Shown here: positions 1 through 5,172 of the stretch, piece by piece | How positions within the stretch are numbered: the first letter of the stretch is position 1 | Layout: the number at the start of each line of letters is the position of its first letter | From: Limiplasma pullistercoris | GTDB taxonomy: Bacteria > Bacillota > Clostridia > Christensenellales > Aristaeellaceae | Direction: 5' to 3' | NCBI GenBank assembly: GCA_018715165.1 | Contig: DVMC01000130.1 | Location: 1-7,209 of the forward strand | DNA: 7,209 nucleotides | Program-made: the position numbers and the translations under genes | Notes under the pieces: generated by a model | What the model was told of the DNA's origin: nothing | Seen by the model: only the letters and a program-made list of their open reading frames with translations | The model's database searches: none

Positions 1-28
1 TTGCTTGCTTGCTTGCTTGCTTGCTTGC
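1..28. repeat. TTGC tetranucleotide tandem repeat (7 copies, cut by window edge)
   Basis: Seven perfect TTGC units (GCAA on the other strand) start at the first base of the window, so the true copy number is unknown. Such tracts are prone to slipped-strand mispairing. From 29 to about 171 I see no convincing gene, only A-rich runs at 127-133, 141-147 and 161-168 that lead into the tRNA promoter. On the minus strand the repeat lies in an open frame starting at 90 or 54 and leaving the window (see findings). Confidence 0.95.
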
Positions 29-171
29 TGCAAAAGCCTGGCCTCCGCCGTCATCCCTGTCAAGCCCCCTGTGTCTATATACCTGATCATTTTGGCGGGA
101 GGTCAAAGGGCGTCCGGGCGCGGGACAAAAAAAGCGTGGCAAAAAAATATCCGCCTCTGGAAAAAAAACGA

Positions 172-200
172 TTGACAAAGGCGCGGGACTATGCTATGAT
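172..200 (+). promoter_or_regulatory. Promoter of the tRNA-fMet/tRNA-Met unit
   Basis: The -35 box is TTGACA (172-177) and the -10 box is TATGAT (195-200), separated by exactly 17 bases. A TGC just before the -10 box makes it an extended -10. Two A-tracts upstream (141-147, 161-168) resemble an UP element. Transcription should start near 206-208, leaving a leader of about 20 nt with a small GCCGC/GCGGC hairpin (208-221) before the first tRNA. Near-consensus strength fits a stable-RNA promoter. Confidence 0.9.
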
Positions 201-227
201 TATAAACGCCGCTTGAGCGGCAAGCGA

Positions 228-304
<77 letters not shown>

Positions 305-309
305 GATGT

Positions 310-386
310 GGCGGCGTAGCTCAGCTGGCTAGAGCATTCGGTTCATACCCGGAGTGTCACTGGTTCGAATCCAGTCGCCGCTACCA
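310..386 (+). tRNA. Elongator tRNA-Met (anticodon CAT)
   Basis: A 77-nt cloverleaf with encoded CCA (384-386). The anticodon loop is TTCATAC, so the anticodon is CAT. It lacks the initiator features: position 1 is G facing U72 (a wobble pair) and the anticodon stem is TTCGG/CCGGA. The acceptor, D arm and 3' end closely resemble the elongator Met tRNA of Bacillus as I remember it. A CAT anticodon can also mark the lysidine-modified tRNA-Ile2, but the body does not resemble the Ile2 sequences I recall. Transcribed with the upstream initiator tRNA and closed by the terminator at 391-424. Confidence 0.93.
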
Positions 387-390
387 CCCA

Positions 391-424
391 AAACCCCTGT
401 GAGGCATGCCTCGCAGGGGTTTTT
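391..424 (+). terminator. Rho-independent terminator after the tRNA-Met pair
   Basis: A long GC-rich hairpin, AAACCCCTG/CAGGGGTT closing over GAGGC-AT-GCCTC, ends in a run of five T. It begins a few bases after the CCA of tRNA-Met, so it is the natural end of the two-tRNA transcript. Confidence 0.93.
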
Positions 425-449
425 GCATGCGCGCCCGCCGCCCGCGCAC

Positions 450-475
450 AAAAAAAGCGCCGCGGATTCGCGGCG
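450..475 (-). terminator. Rho-independent terminator after tRNA-Arg
   Basis: On the minus strand a perfect 7-bp stem CGCCGCG/CGCGGCG with a 4-base loop is followed by C and seven T (plus-strand A run 450-456). It begins 2-3 nt after the tRNA-Arg CCA end. It faces the terminator at 391-424, so the two tRNA units converge and are insulated from each other. Confidence 0.92.
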
Positions 476-477
476 GG

Positions 478-554
478 TGGTACGCCCGGCAGGAGTCGAA
501 CCTGTGGCCTTCAGAGTCGGAGTCTGACGCTCTATCCAACTGAGCTACGGGCGC
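478..554 (-). tRNA. tRNA-Arg (anticodon CCG)
   Basis: A 77-nt cloverleaf on the minus strand with encoded CCA (478-480). The anticodon loop is CTCCGAC, giving anticodon CCG, which reads the Arg codon CGG. D arm GCTC/GAGC and anticodon stem TCAGA/TCTGA are perfect. Two weak spots are visible: the first acceptor pair is G1:U72, and the outermost T-stem pair is A49 opposite C65 (ACAGG against CCTGC). Everything else needed for function is present. It is a single-gene transcript with its own promoter (599-627) and terminator (450-475). Confidence 0.95.
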
Positions 555-598
555 ATGCGGCGCGCGCGGCGAAAAGCGCCGCGCTGCGGACAGAGGAT

Positions 599-627
599 AT
601 TGTACCCTTGCAGGGGGGATTTGTCAA
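599..627 (-). promoter_or_regulatory. Promoter of tRNA-Arg(CCG)
   Basis: On the minus strand the -35 box is a perfect TTGACA (622-627) and the -10 box is TACAAT (599-604), with a 17-base spacer. Transcription should start near 592. The roughly 37-nt leader includes a stable hairpin (stem 564-571 with 577-584) between the start site and the tRNA, probably removed by tRNA 5' processing. Confidence 0.9.
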
Positions 628-685
628 GGGCTTTCCCCGGCGGCGCGCTTCTTCCCGAAAAACACCCAAAATACAGCCGCCCCCC

Positions 686-714
686 TTGTCAGGCGCGGCG
701 GAATCCTGTATGAT
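686..714 (+). promoter_or_regulatory. Promoter of the sodium:solute symporter gene
   Basis: The -35 box is TTGTCA (686-691) and the -10 box is TATGAT (709-714), each five of six consensus bases, with a 17-base spacer. Transcription should start near 720-722, giving an untranslated leader of about 93 nt. Confidence 0.85.
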
Positions 715-720
715 ACCAGG

Positions 721-813
721 TAGTGCGGCAGGAGGTCCCGGCGTTCCGGGGAAGGATTGGAAGGCGCCGCGAAAGCAGCTGAAATCTTGGTAGGATGGAA
801 GGATGGGTTCTCT
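721..813 (+). other. Possibly structured 5' leader of the symporter mRNA
   Basis: The leader can fold a 5-bp CCCGG/CCGGG hairpin with a CGTT loop (737-750), enclosed by a GCGGC (725-729) with GCCGC (766-770) pairing. A purine-rich stretch follows and ends in the ribosome binding site GGAAGGA (797-803), ten bases before the ATG. I compared it mentally with common riboswitch cores (glycine, c-di-GMP, guanidine, fluoride, glutamine) and recognised none. In DNA this GC-rich some pairing is expected by chance. Confidence 0.3.
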
Positions 814-2379
814 ATGATCAAAATCGGCGTATTGGCGCTCTATGCCCTGATGATGGTCGCGGTGATCGCGGCGACGGCCCGCAAAAAGCTGTCGCTGAAC
901 GAGTTTTTGCTGGGCGGGCGCAACGTGGGCCCGTGGCTTAGCGCGCTGAGCTACGGGGCCAGCTATTTCAGCGCGGTCATCATCGTGGGCTACGCGGGCT
1001 CGACCGGGTGGACGGGCGGATTATCCGCCGTGTGGTGCGGCATCGGCAACGCGCTGGTGGGAAGCCTGCTGGCCTGGAAGCTGCTGGCCCGCCCCACCCG
1101 CCGCATGGGCGAAAAGCTCGGCGCGGCCACGATTCCCGGCTTCTTTGAAAAGCGCTACCAGAGCCGGGGGCTGAAACTGGCCGCGAGCCTGATCATCTTC
1201 GTGTTTTTGCTGCCCTACTCCGCCAGCGTCTACAAGGGCCTGGGCAACATGTTCCAGCGCGCCTTCGGCTTTGACTACGCGTGGTGCGTGGCGGGCATCG
1301 CGCTGCTTTCCGCCGTGTACCTGTTCGCGGGCGGCTACCGCGCTACGGCGATCACGGACTTCATCCAGGGCATCATCATGCTGGCGGGCATCGCGGCGGT
1401 GGTGGTGTACATCGTGCGCGCCGCGGGCGGCGTGGGCGAGGGCGTCGCGGCGCTGTCCGCCGAGGGCGTGGGGGCCCTGCTGCCCCCGCAGGGCAAGGGC
1501 GCGTGGCTGCTAAGCAACGTGCTGCTCACCTCCATGGGCGTTTTGGGCATGCCGCAGATGATTCACAAGTTCTTCGCCATCCGCGACGAGGGAAGCGTCA
1601 AGCGCGCGACGGTGATCTCCACCGCCTTTGCCCTGATCGTGGCGGGCGGCGCGTACTTCGCGGGGAGCTTCGGCCGCGTGGTGCTGGCCAAAATCGCCGC
1701 GCCGGACGGCGCGGGCACGCTGTACGACCTGGTCGCGAGCGGGGCGATGTCCCTGGACGACATCATGCCCGCCATGCTCACCGACCCCACGGTGGTGGGC
1801 ATCCCGGACGCGGTGCAGGGCCTGTTTGTGGTGCTGCTGCTCTCGGCGAGCATCTCCACGCTGACCTCGCTGGTTTTGTCCAGCTCGTCGGTGGTCACGC
1901 TGGACCTGGTCGGGTCGGTCGCGCGGCTCAAGCCCAAGGACGCGACGCTGCTGATGCGCGTATTGTGCGCGGCGTTTGTGGCGCTGTCGCTGGCGATCAA
2001 CTTCTGGATGCAGGACACGCCCATCGTGTCGCTGATGTCGCTGTCGTGGGGCACGATCGCGGGGGCGTTCCTCGCGCCGTTCCTCTACGGGCTTGTGTGG
2101 CGCGGGGTGACGAAGGCCGGCGCGTGGGCCGGGGTGATCGGCGGGGCGCTGATTTCGCTGCTGCCGCCGCTGCTGGCGGGCGACATGAGCCTCGCGCCCA
2201 TGAGCGGCGCGGCGGCCATGGCCGCGGGGCTGGCGATCGTGCCGGCGGTGAGCCTTGCGACAAGGCATGTGCCGGGGATGGCGTTTGACGAGGCGTTTCT
2301 GGAGGGGATGTTCGGAAAGGCGCAGGCCGGGAGCGAGGCCGGGGCGCGCGCGGCGCGGGCGGCGCGGCAGGGCGCGTGA
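814..2379 (+). CDS. Sodium:solute symporter family (SSF, PutP-like) transporter
   Basis: A 521-residue polytopic inner-membrane protein predicted to import a small solute with Na+; the substrate is not readable from sequence. Early residues 31-64 (LLGGRNVGPW, then LSYGASYFSA) match the PutP first-repeat region. Residues 92-115 carry RPTRRMG...TIPGFFEKRY. The SSF signature GGYRATAITDFIQG is at 173-186, and the second signature region GVTKAGAWAGVIGG is at 431-444. SASISTLTS (344-352) aligns with the PutP segment holding Na+ ligands Ser340/Thr341, here Ser348 and Thr349. The position of PutP Asp55 is Tyr51. The length suits a 12-13 helix SSF protein. I chose ATG 814 over the in-frame TTG at 757 because it has GGAAGGA upstream and gives a normal N-terminus. 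The C-terminal tail (about 503-521) is Ala/Arg-rich and probably cytoplasmic. Monocistronic; converges with the pdxY-like gene. Confidence 0.93.
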   Translation: MIKIGVLALYALMMVAVIAATARKKLSLNEFLLGGRNVGPWLSALSYGASYFSAVIIVGYAGSTGWTGGLSAVWCGIGNALVGSLLAWKLLARPTRRMGEKLGAATIPGFFEKRYQSRGLKLAASLIIFVFLLPYSASVYKGLGNMFQRAFGFDYAWCVAGIALLSAVYLFAGGYRATAITDFIQGIIMLAGIAAVVVYIVRAAGGVGEGVAALSAEGVGALLPPQGKGAWLLSNVLLTSMGVLGMPQMIHKFFAIRDEGSVKRATVISTAFALIVAGGAYFAGSFGRVVLAKIAAPDGAGTLYDLVASGAMSLDDIMPAMLTDPTVVGIPDAVQGLFVVLLLSASISTLTSLVLSSSSVVTLDLVGSVARLKPKDATLLMRVLCAAFVALSLAINFWMQDTPIVSLMSLSWGTIAGAFLAPFLYGLVWRGVTKAGAWAGVIGGALISLLPPLLAGDMSLAPMSGAAAMAAGLAIVPAVSLATRHVPGMAFDEAFLEGMFGKAQAGSEAGARAARAARQGA

Positions 2380-2407
2380 ATCAAATAAAGAGGGGATTGG
2401 ATCAAAG

Positions 2408-2443
2408 CGGCGCGGGCCCTGCGTGGGGACCGCGCCGTTTTTT
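2408..2443 (+). terminator. Rho-independent terminator of the symporter gene, shared convergent 3' end
   Basis: Perfect 8-bp stem CGGCGCGG (2408-2415) and CCGCGCCG (2430-2437), then six T (2438-2443). It lies 28 bases after the symporter stop. The minus-strand kinase gene stops at 2443, inside the T run, so the same hairpin lies in its 3' end. In that direction it is followed only by CTTT, a weak terminator. Confidence 0.88.
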
Positions 2444-3303
2444 CATTTGAGTTTCTCCCAGTATTCCGGCAAAACCTGCTCAAACCGAAGCCCATACCTT
2501 AGCGGCTCGCCGCCCGCAAGCGTCAGCCGGAGGGCCTGATGCGTCAGGTCCAGCGCAAGGGCCGCCGCCTCCGGCAGCGCTTTCCCCCGCATCAGCCCGC
2601 CCAGCAGGAGCGAGGCCAGCACGTCGCCCGTGCCGTGAAACAGGCCCTCGTAGCGCTCGCGGTAGAGAAAGAGCGGCTCGTCCATGCCGCGCGCCAAGAC
2701 CGCCGCGCCCGTCAGGCCCGGCCTCGCCGCCACGTCCGTCACCACCACGTTCTCCGGGCCGAGGTCGCGCAGGCCCCGGCACAGCCGCGCCACCGCCGCT
2801 TCCTCCGGCGCGTCGCCCGGATACGGCTCCTCCAGCAGAAACGCCGCCTCCGTCAGATTCGGCGTGATCGTGCGCGCGCGGGCGCACAGGCGGCGCATCT
2901 GCGCGGGCAGGCCGCTATCCAGCAGCGAGTACAGCCGCCCGTGATCCCCGAAGGCCGGGTCCACAAAGAGGTGCGTGTCCCCGTCGCAGAGGAGGCCGAT
3001 CATCTCCAGCACCATCTCCACCTGCGCCCCCGACGCCAGATACCCCGAATAGAACGCGTCAAAATGCAGGCCCAGCGTTTCGATATGCCGCGCGATGGGC
3101 AAAAGCTGGCCGCTCAGGTCCAGATGGGTATAGCCCGTAAATTCGCCCGTGTGGGTGCTCAAAAGCGCCGTGGGCACCACGGCGGTATTCACCCCCGCGG
3201 CGCTTAGCACCGGGAGCGCCACCGTGAGCGAACAGCGGCCCACGCACGAGATATCCTGCACGACGATGGCCCGCGGCTGCGCGGCCGCGTTGGATACGGA
3301 CAT
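2443..3303 (-). CDS. pdxY: Pyridoxal/pyridoxamine kinase (PdxY-type, ribokinase superfamily)
   Basis: A cytoplasmic 286-residue kinase that phosphorylates B6 vitamers with ATP to feed the pyridoxal 5'-phosphate salvage pathway. It matches the Clostridia 'pyridoxamine kinase' group in order: DISCVGRCSLTVALPVLSAAG (17-37) binds the vitamer; PTALLSTHTGEF is at 44-55; LGLHFDAFYSGYL at 77-89; VDPAFGDHGRLY at 114-125; ITPNLTEAAFLL at 146-157; and the superfamily anion-hole/catalytic motif HGTGD at 223-227, with Asp227 as the expected base. Length is normal for the family (about 280-290). Start chosen at 3303 because AGGAGGT (3309-3315) lies five bases upstream; the open frame continues upstream only because it runs antisense to the ACT gene. 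The first dozen residues appear to be a short extension. Preference among pyridoxal, pyridoxamine and pyridoxine cannot be told. Confidence 0.92.
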   Translation of the reverse strand: MSVSNAAAQPRAIVVQDISCVGRCSLTVALPVLSAAGVNTAVVPTALLSTHTGEFTGYTHLDLSGQLLPIARHIETLGLHFDAFYSGYLASGAQVEMVLEMIGLLCDGDTHLFVDPAFGDHGRLYSLLDSGLPAQMRRLCARARTITPNLTEAAFLLEEPYPGDAPEEAAVARLCRGLRDLGPENVVVTDVAARPGLTGAAVLARGMDEPLFLYRERYEGLFHGTGDVLASLLLGGLMRGKALPEAAALALDLTHQALRLTLAGGEPLRYGLRFEQVLPEYWEKLK

Positions 3304-3346
3304 GGAGCACCTCCTGACGGCGGCGCGGGGCCGCCCATTGCTACCT

Positions 3347-3374
3347 ATCATACACCAAAACGGAAAAAAAGCAA
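3347..3374 (-). promoter_or_regulatory. Promoter of the pdxY-like gene
   Basis: On the minus strand the -10 box is TATGAT (3347-3352) and the best -35 match is TTGCTT (3369-3374), with a 16-base T-rich spacer. Transcription should start near 3340, about 37 nt before the start codon. The -10 is strong and the -35 moderate. It sits back to back with the promoter at 3376-3404. Confidence 0.65.
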
Positions 3375-3375
3375 G

Positions 3376-3404
3376 TTGACACGGCGCGCCGCGTGCGGTA
3401 TCGT
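3376..3404 (+). promoter_or_regulatory. Promoter of the ACT/UPF0210 operon
   Basis: Perfect -35 TTGACA (3376-3381), a 17-base spacer, and a weaker -10 TATCGT (3399-3404). The spacer holds a perfect 10-base palindrome, CGGCGCGCCG (3382-3391). Transcription should start near 3411. The ribosome binding site GGAGGGGG is at 3425-3432. Confidence 0.75.
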
Positions 3405-3441
3405 ATGGGGGAACACCAATTGACGGAGGGGGACGCGAACC

Positions 3442-3714
3442 ATGCAAAAGGCGCTGGTATCGGTCACGGGCGTGGACAAGCCCGGCATCATCGCGCGGGT
3501 GAGCACCGCGCTGTTTGAAATGAACATCAACGTGCTGGAAATCTCCCAGACGATTCTGGACGGCTATTTCACGATGCTGATGATCGTGGACATCACAAAC
3601 GCCACCGCCGCCTTCAGCGAGGCCGCCGCCCGCATGGAAGAGGTGGGCCGCGAGCTGGGCGAAGCCATCAGCATCCAGCGCACCGACATCTTCGACGCCA
3701 TGCACCGCATCTGA
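3442..3714 (+). CDS. ACT-domain protein, UPF0237 family
   Basis: A 90-residue protein made almost entirely of one ACT domain, a small fold that usually binds amino acids or other small ligands and regulates a partner. The signature is clear: ALVSVTGVDKPGIIARVSTAL (4-24), then NINVLEISQTI (28-38) and the strand YFTMLMIVDI (42-51). This is the UPF0237 type, distantly like the glycine-cleavage regulator GcvR, and the length is normal. No enzyme domain is attached. It sits 13 bases upstream of the UPF0210 gene in the same transcript, a pairing conserved in Firmicutes (SP_0238/SP_0239 in pneumococcus, as I recall). The likely inference is that it senses a ligand and acts with the UPF0210 protein. 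The ligand is unknown. The start has GGAGGGGG about nine bases upstream. Confidence 0.93.
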   Translation: MQKALVSVTGVDKPGIIARVSTALFEMNINVLEISQTILDGYFTMLMIVDITNATAAFSEAAARMEEVGRELGEAISIQRTDIFDAMHRI

Positions 3715-3727
3715 CGGGAGGGATACG

Positions 3728-5074
3728 ATGATCGAGGTCAGCGAAATCCTACAGACCATCCGCATGGTGAGCGAGCAGCATTTCGACATCCGCACCATCA
3801 CGATGGGCATCAGCCTCCTGGACTGCAAGAAAAACACCGACCGCGAAACCGCGCAGGCCGTCTACGACAAGGTGACCCGCCTGGCGCGCGATCTGGTGCG
3901 CGTGGGCGGCGAGCTGGAAAGCGAGCTGGGCGTGCCGATCGTCAACAAGCGCGTCAGCGTCACCCCCGTGGGCATGATCTGCGGGGACGATCCCGTGGCC
4001 ATCGCCGTGGCGCTGGACGAGGCCGCCGGAGCGGTCGGGGTCAACTTCATCGGCGGGTACGGCGCGCTCATGCACAAGGGCGCGACCCGCGCCGAGGAAA
4101 CGCTTCTGGACTCCATGCCGGAGGCCTTCTCCAAAACCGCGCGCCTCTGCGGCAGCGTCAACGTCGGCTCCACGCGCAGCGGCATCAACATGGACGCCGT
4201 GCGCAAGATGGGCCAGGTCATCAAGCGCACCGCCGAGCTGACCGCCGATACCGACGGTTTCGGCTGCGCCAAGATCGTCGTCTTTGCCAACGCCGTGGAG
4301 GACAACCCCTTCATGGCCGGCGCGTTCCACGGCGTGGGCGAGCCGGAATGCGTGGTCAACGTGGGCGTGAGCGGGCCGGGCGTGGTGCAGCGCGCGCTGC
4401 GCGAGGTGCGCGGCGAGCCGTTCGACGTGGTGGCCGAGACGATCAAGCGCACGGCCTTCAAGATCACCCGCGTGGGCGAGCTGGTGGCGCAGGAGGCCGC
4501 GAGGCGGCTGGGCGTGCCGTTTGGCATCGTGGACCTGTCGCTGGCCCCCACGCCCGCGCGCGGCGACAGCGTGGCCTACATTTTGCAGGAGATGGGCCTG
4601 GAAATGACCGGCGCGCCCGGCACCACGGCGGCCCTTGCCATGCTCAACGACATGGTCAAAAAGGGCGGCGTGATGGCCTCCAGCCATGTGGGCGGGCTTA
4701 GCGGCGCGTTCATCCCCGTGAGCGAGGACATCGGCATGATCGAGGCCGCGCAGGCCCGGTGCCTGACCATCGAAAAGCTGGAGGCCATGACCTGCGTGTG
4801 CTCGGTGGGCCTGGACATGATCGCCATTCCCGGCGACACCAGCGCCAACGCCATCGCCGGCATCATCGCCGACGAGGCCGCCATCGGCATGGTCAATGGC
4901 AAGACCACCGCCGTGCGCGTGATCCCCGCCCCCGGCAAGAAGGCCGGCGATACGGTCAACTTCGGCGGGCTGTTCGGCTTCGCGCCCGTAATGCCGGTGA
5001 ACGCGGCCAAGAACGACGCCTTCATCGAGCGCGGCGGCCGGATTCCCGCGCCGCTGCACAGTTTGAAGAACTGA
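3728..5074 (+). CDS. UPF0210 / 'PFL family' protein of unknown function
   Basis: A 448-residue soluble protein, full length for UPF0210. Conserved-looking blocks in order: ITMGISLLDC (24-33), FIGGYGALMHKG (107-118), CGSVNVGSTRSGINMDAV (141-158), NPFMAGAFHGVGEPE (193-207), NVGVSGPGVV (211-220), LAPTPARGDSVA (272-283), GAPGTTAALAMLND (295-308) and CSVGLDMIAIPGDT (358-371). The family is named for structural resemblance to pyruvate formate-lyase, but I see no C-terminal glycyl-radical motif of the RVxG type and no activase gene nearby, so PFL activity should not be assumed. The Gly-rich loops and Cys141, Cys356 and Cys358 would be worth checking as a ligand site. The ribosome binding site GGGAGGG (3716-3722) is five bases upstream. 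Second gene of the operon with the ACT-domain protein; ends in the hairpin at 5082. Confidence 0.94.
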   Translation: MIEVSEILQTIRMVSEQHFDIRTITMGISLLDCKKNTDRETAQAVYDKVTRLARDLVRVGGELESELGVPIVNKRVSVTPVGMICGDDPVAIAVALDEAAGAVGVNFIGGYGALMHKGATRAEETLLDSMPEAFSKTARLCGSVNVGSTRSGINMDAVRKMGQVIKRTAELTADTDGFGCAKIVVFANAVEDNPFMAGAFHGVGEPECVVNVGVSGPGVVQRALREVRGEPFDVVAETIKRTAFKITRVGELVAQEAARRLGVPFGIVDLSLAPTPARGDSVAYILQEMGLEMTGAPGTTAALAMLNDMVKKGGVMASSHVGGLSGAFIPVSEDIGMIEAAQARCLTIEKLEAMTCVCSVGLDMIAIPGDTSANAIAGIIADEAAIGMVNGKTTAVRVIPAPGKKAGDTVNFGGLFGFAPVMPVNAAKNDAFIERGGRIPAPLHSLKN

Positions 5075-5081
5075 AGGAGGA

Positions 5082-5120
5082 CGCCCGGCTTCCGATGGGA
5101 GGCCGGGCGCTTCCCTTTTT
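5082..5120 (+). terminator. Terminator of the ACT/UPF0210 operon
   Basis: A 12-bp stem (5082-5093 with 5098-5109, loop GATG) starts eight bases after the UPF0210 stop. The sequence after it is CTTCCC and then five T (5116-5120), so the T run is set back six to seven bases from the stem. Termination may be incomplete, which matters for the recombinase gene just downstream. Confidence 0.75.
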
Positions 5121-5140
5121 GGGCGCTTTTGCGCTACAAT
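5111..5140 (+). promoter_or_regulatory. Weak candidate promoter of the serine recombinase gene
   Basis: A good -10 box TACAAT is at 5135-5140, but the best -35 candidate (TTCCCT, 5111-5116, 18-base spacer) matches only three of six bases and overlaps the terminator tail. Transcription would start near 5147, inside the hairpin at 5142-5171. Consistent with low basal expression. Confidence 0.45.
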
Positions 5141-5141
5141 G

Positions 5142-5171
5142 CCCCCATCTGCATTCAGAAGGGGGTTTTTT
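5142..5171 (+). promoter_or_regulatory. Terminator-like hairpin covering the recombinase ribosome binding site
   Basis: CCCCC (5142-5146) pairs with GGGGG (5161-5165). Inside, TCTG (5148-5151) pairs with CAGA (5156-5159) over the loop CATT, with one A.A mismatch between. Six T follow (5166-5171), then C and the ATG at 5173. The 3' arm AAGGGGG is also the only candidate ribosome binding site. The structure could therefore act as an intrinsic terminator, a translation block, or both. Confidence 0.6.
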
Positions 5172-5172
5172 C

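Noticed and set aside
1..216. Plus-strand open frame of 71 codons beginning in the TTGC repeat
   Set aside because: It runs through the -35 and -10 boxes of the tRNA promoter, begins only because the repeat supplies TTG, has no visible ribosome site, and its protein is low complexity then unremarkable.
757..813. Upstream TTG start that would extend the symporter by 19 residues
   Set aside because: The extension is not symporter-like, is in the putative leader, and the ATG at 814 has a suitable ribosome site and a normal family N-terminus.
1510..2268. Minus-strand open frame of 252 codons antisense to the symporter
   Set aside because: Arg/His/Gln-rich composition, no motif and no ribosome site; a shadow of high third-position GC.
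1281..2288. Plus-strand frame of 335 codons overlapping the symporter out of frame
   Set aside because: Gly/Arg/Ala-rich low-complexity translation, fully contained in a well-supported gene.
3304..3837. Upstream extension of the minus-strand kinase frame to 3837
   Set aside because: It is antisense to the ACT gene and to the divergent promoters; AGGAGGT before the ATG at 3303 and the family length fix the start.
3749..5059. Long minus-strand open frame (436 codons) antisense to the UPF0210 gene
   Set aside because: Its translation is His/Ala/Gly/Arg-rich with no recognisable domain, the typical shadow of a GC-rich gene; the plus-strand protein has clear family motifs.
3728..5074. Pyruvate formate-lyase activity for the 'PFL family' protein
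   Set aside because: No C-terminal glycyl-radical motif is visible, the length is about 450 rather than roughly 750 residues, and no activating enzyme gene is present; the name reflects structural similarity.
4759..5172. Upstream extension of the recombinase frame into the UPF0210 gene
   Set aside because: The catalytic YxRVS motif must lie near the N-terminus, which ATG 5173 gives; the extension crosses a terminator and is Arg/His-rich shadow sequence.
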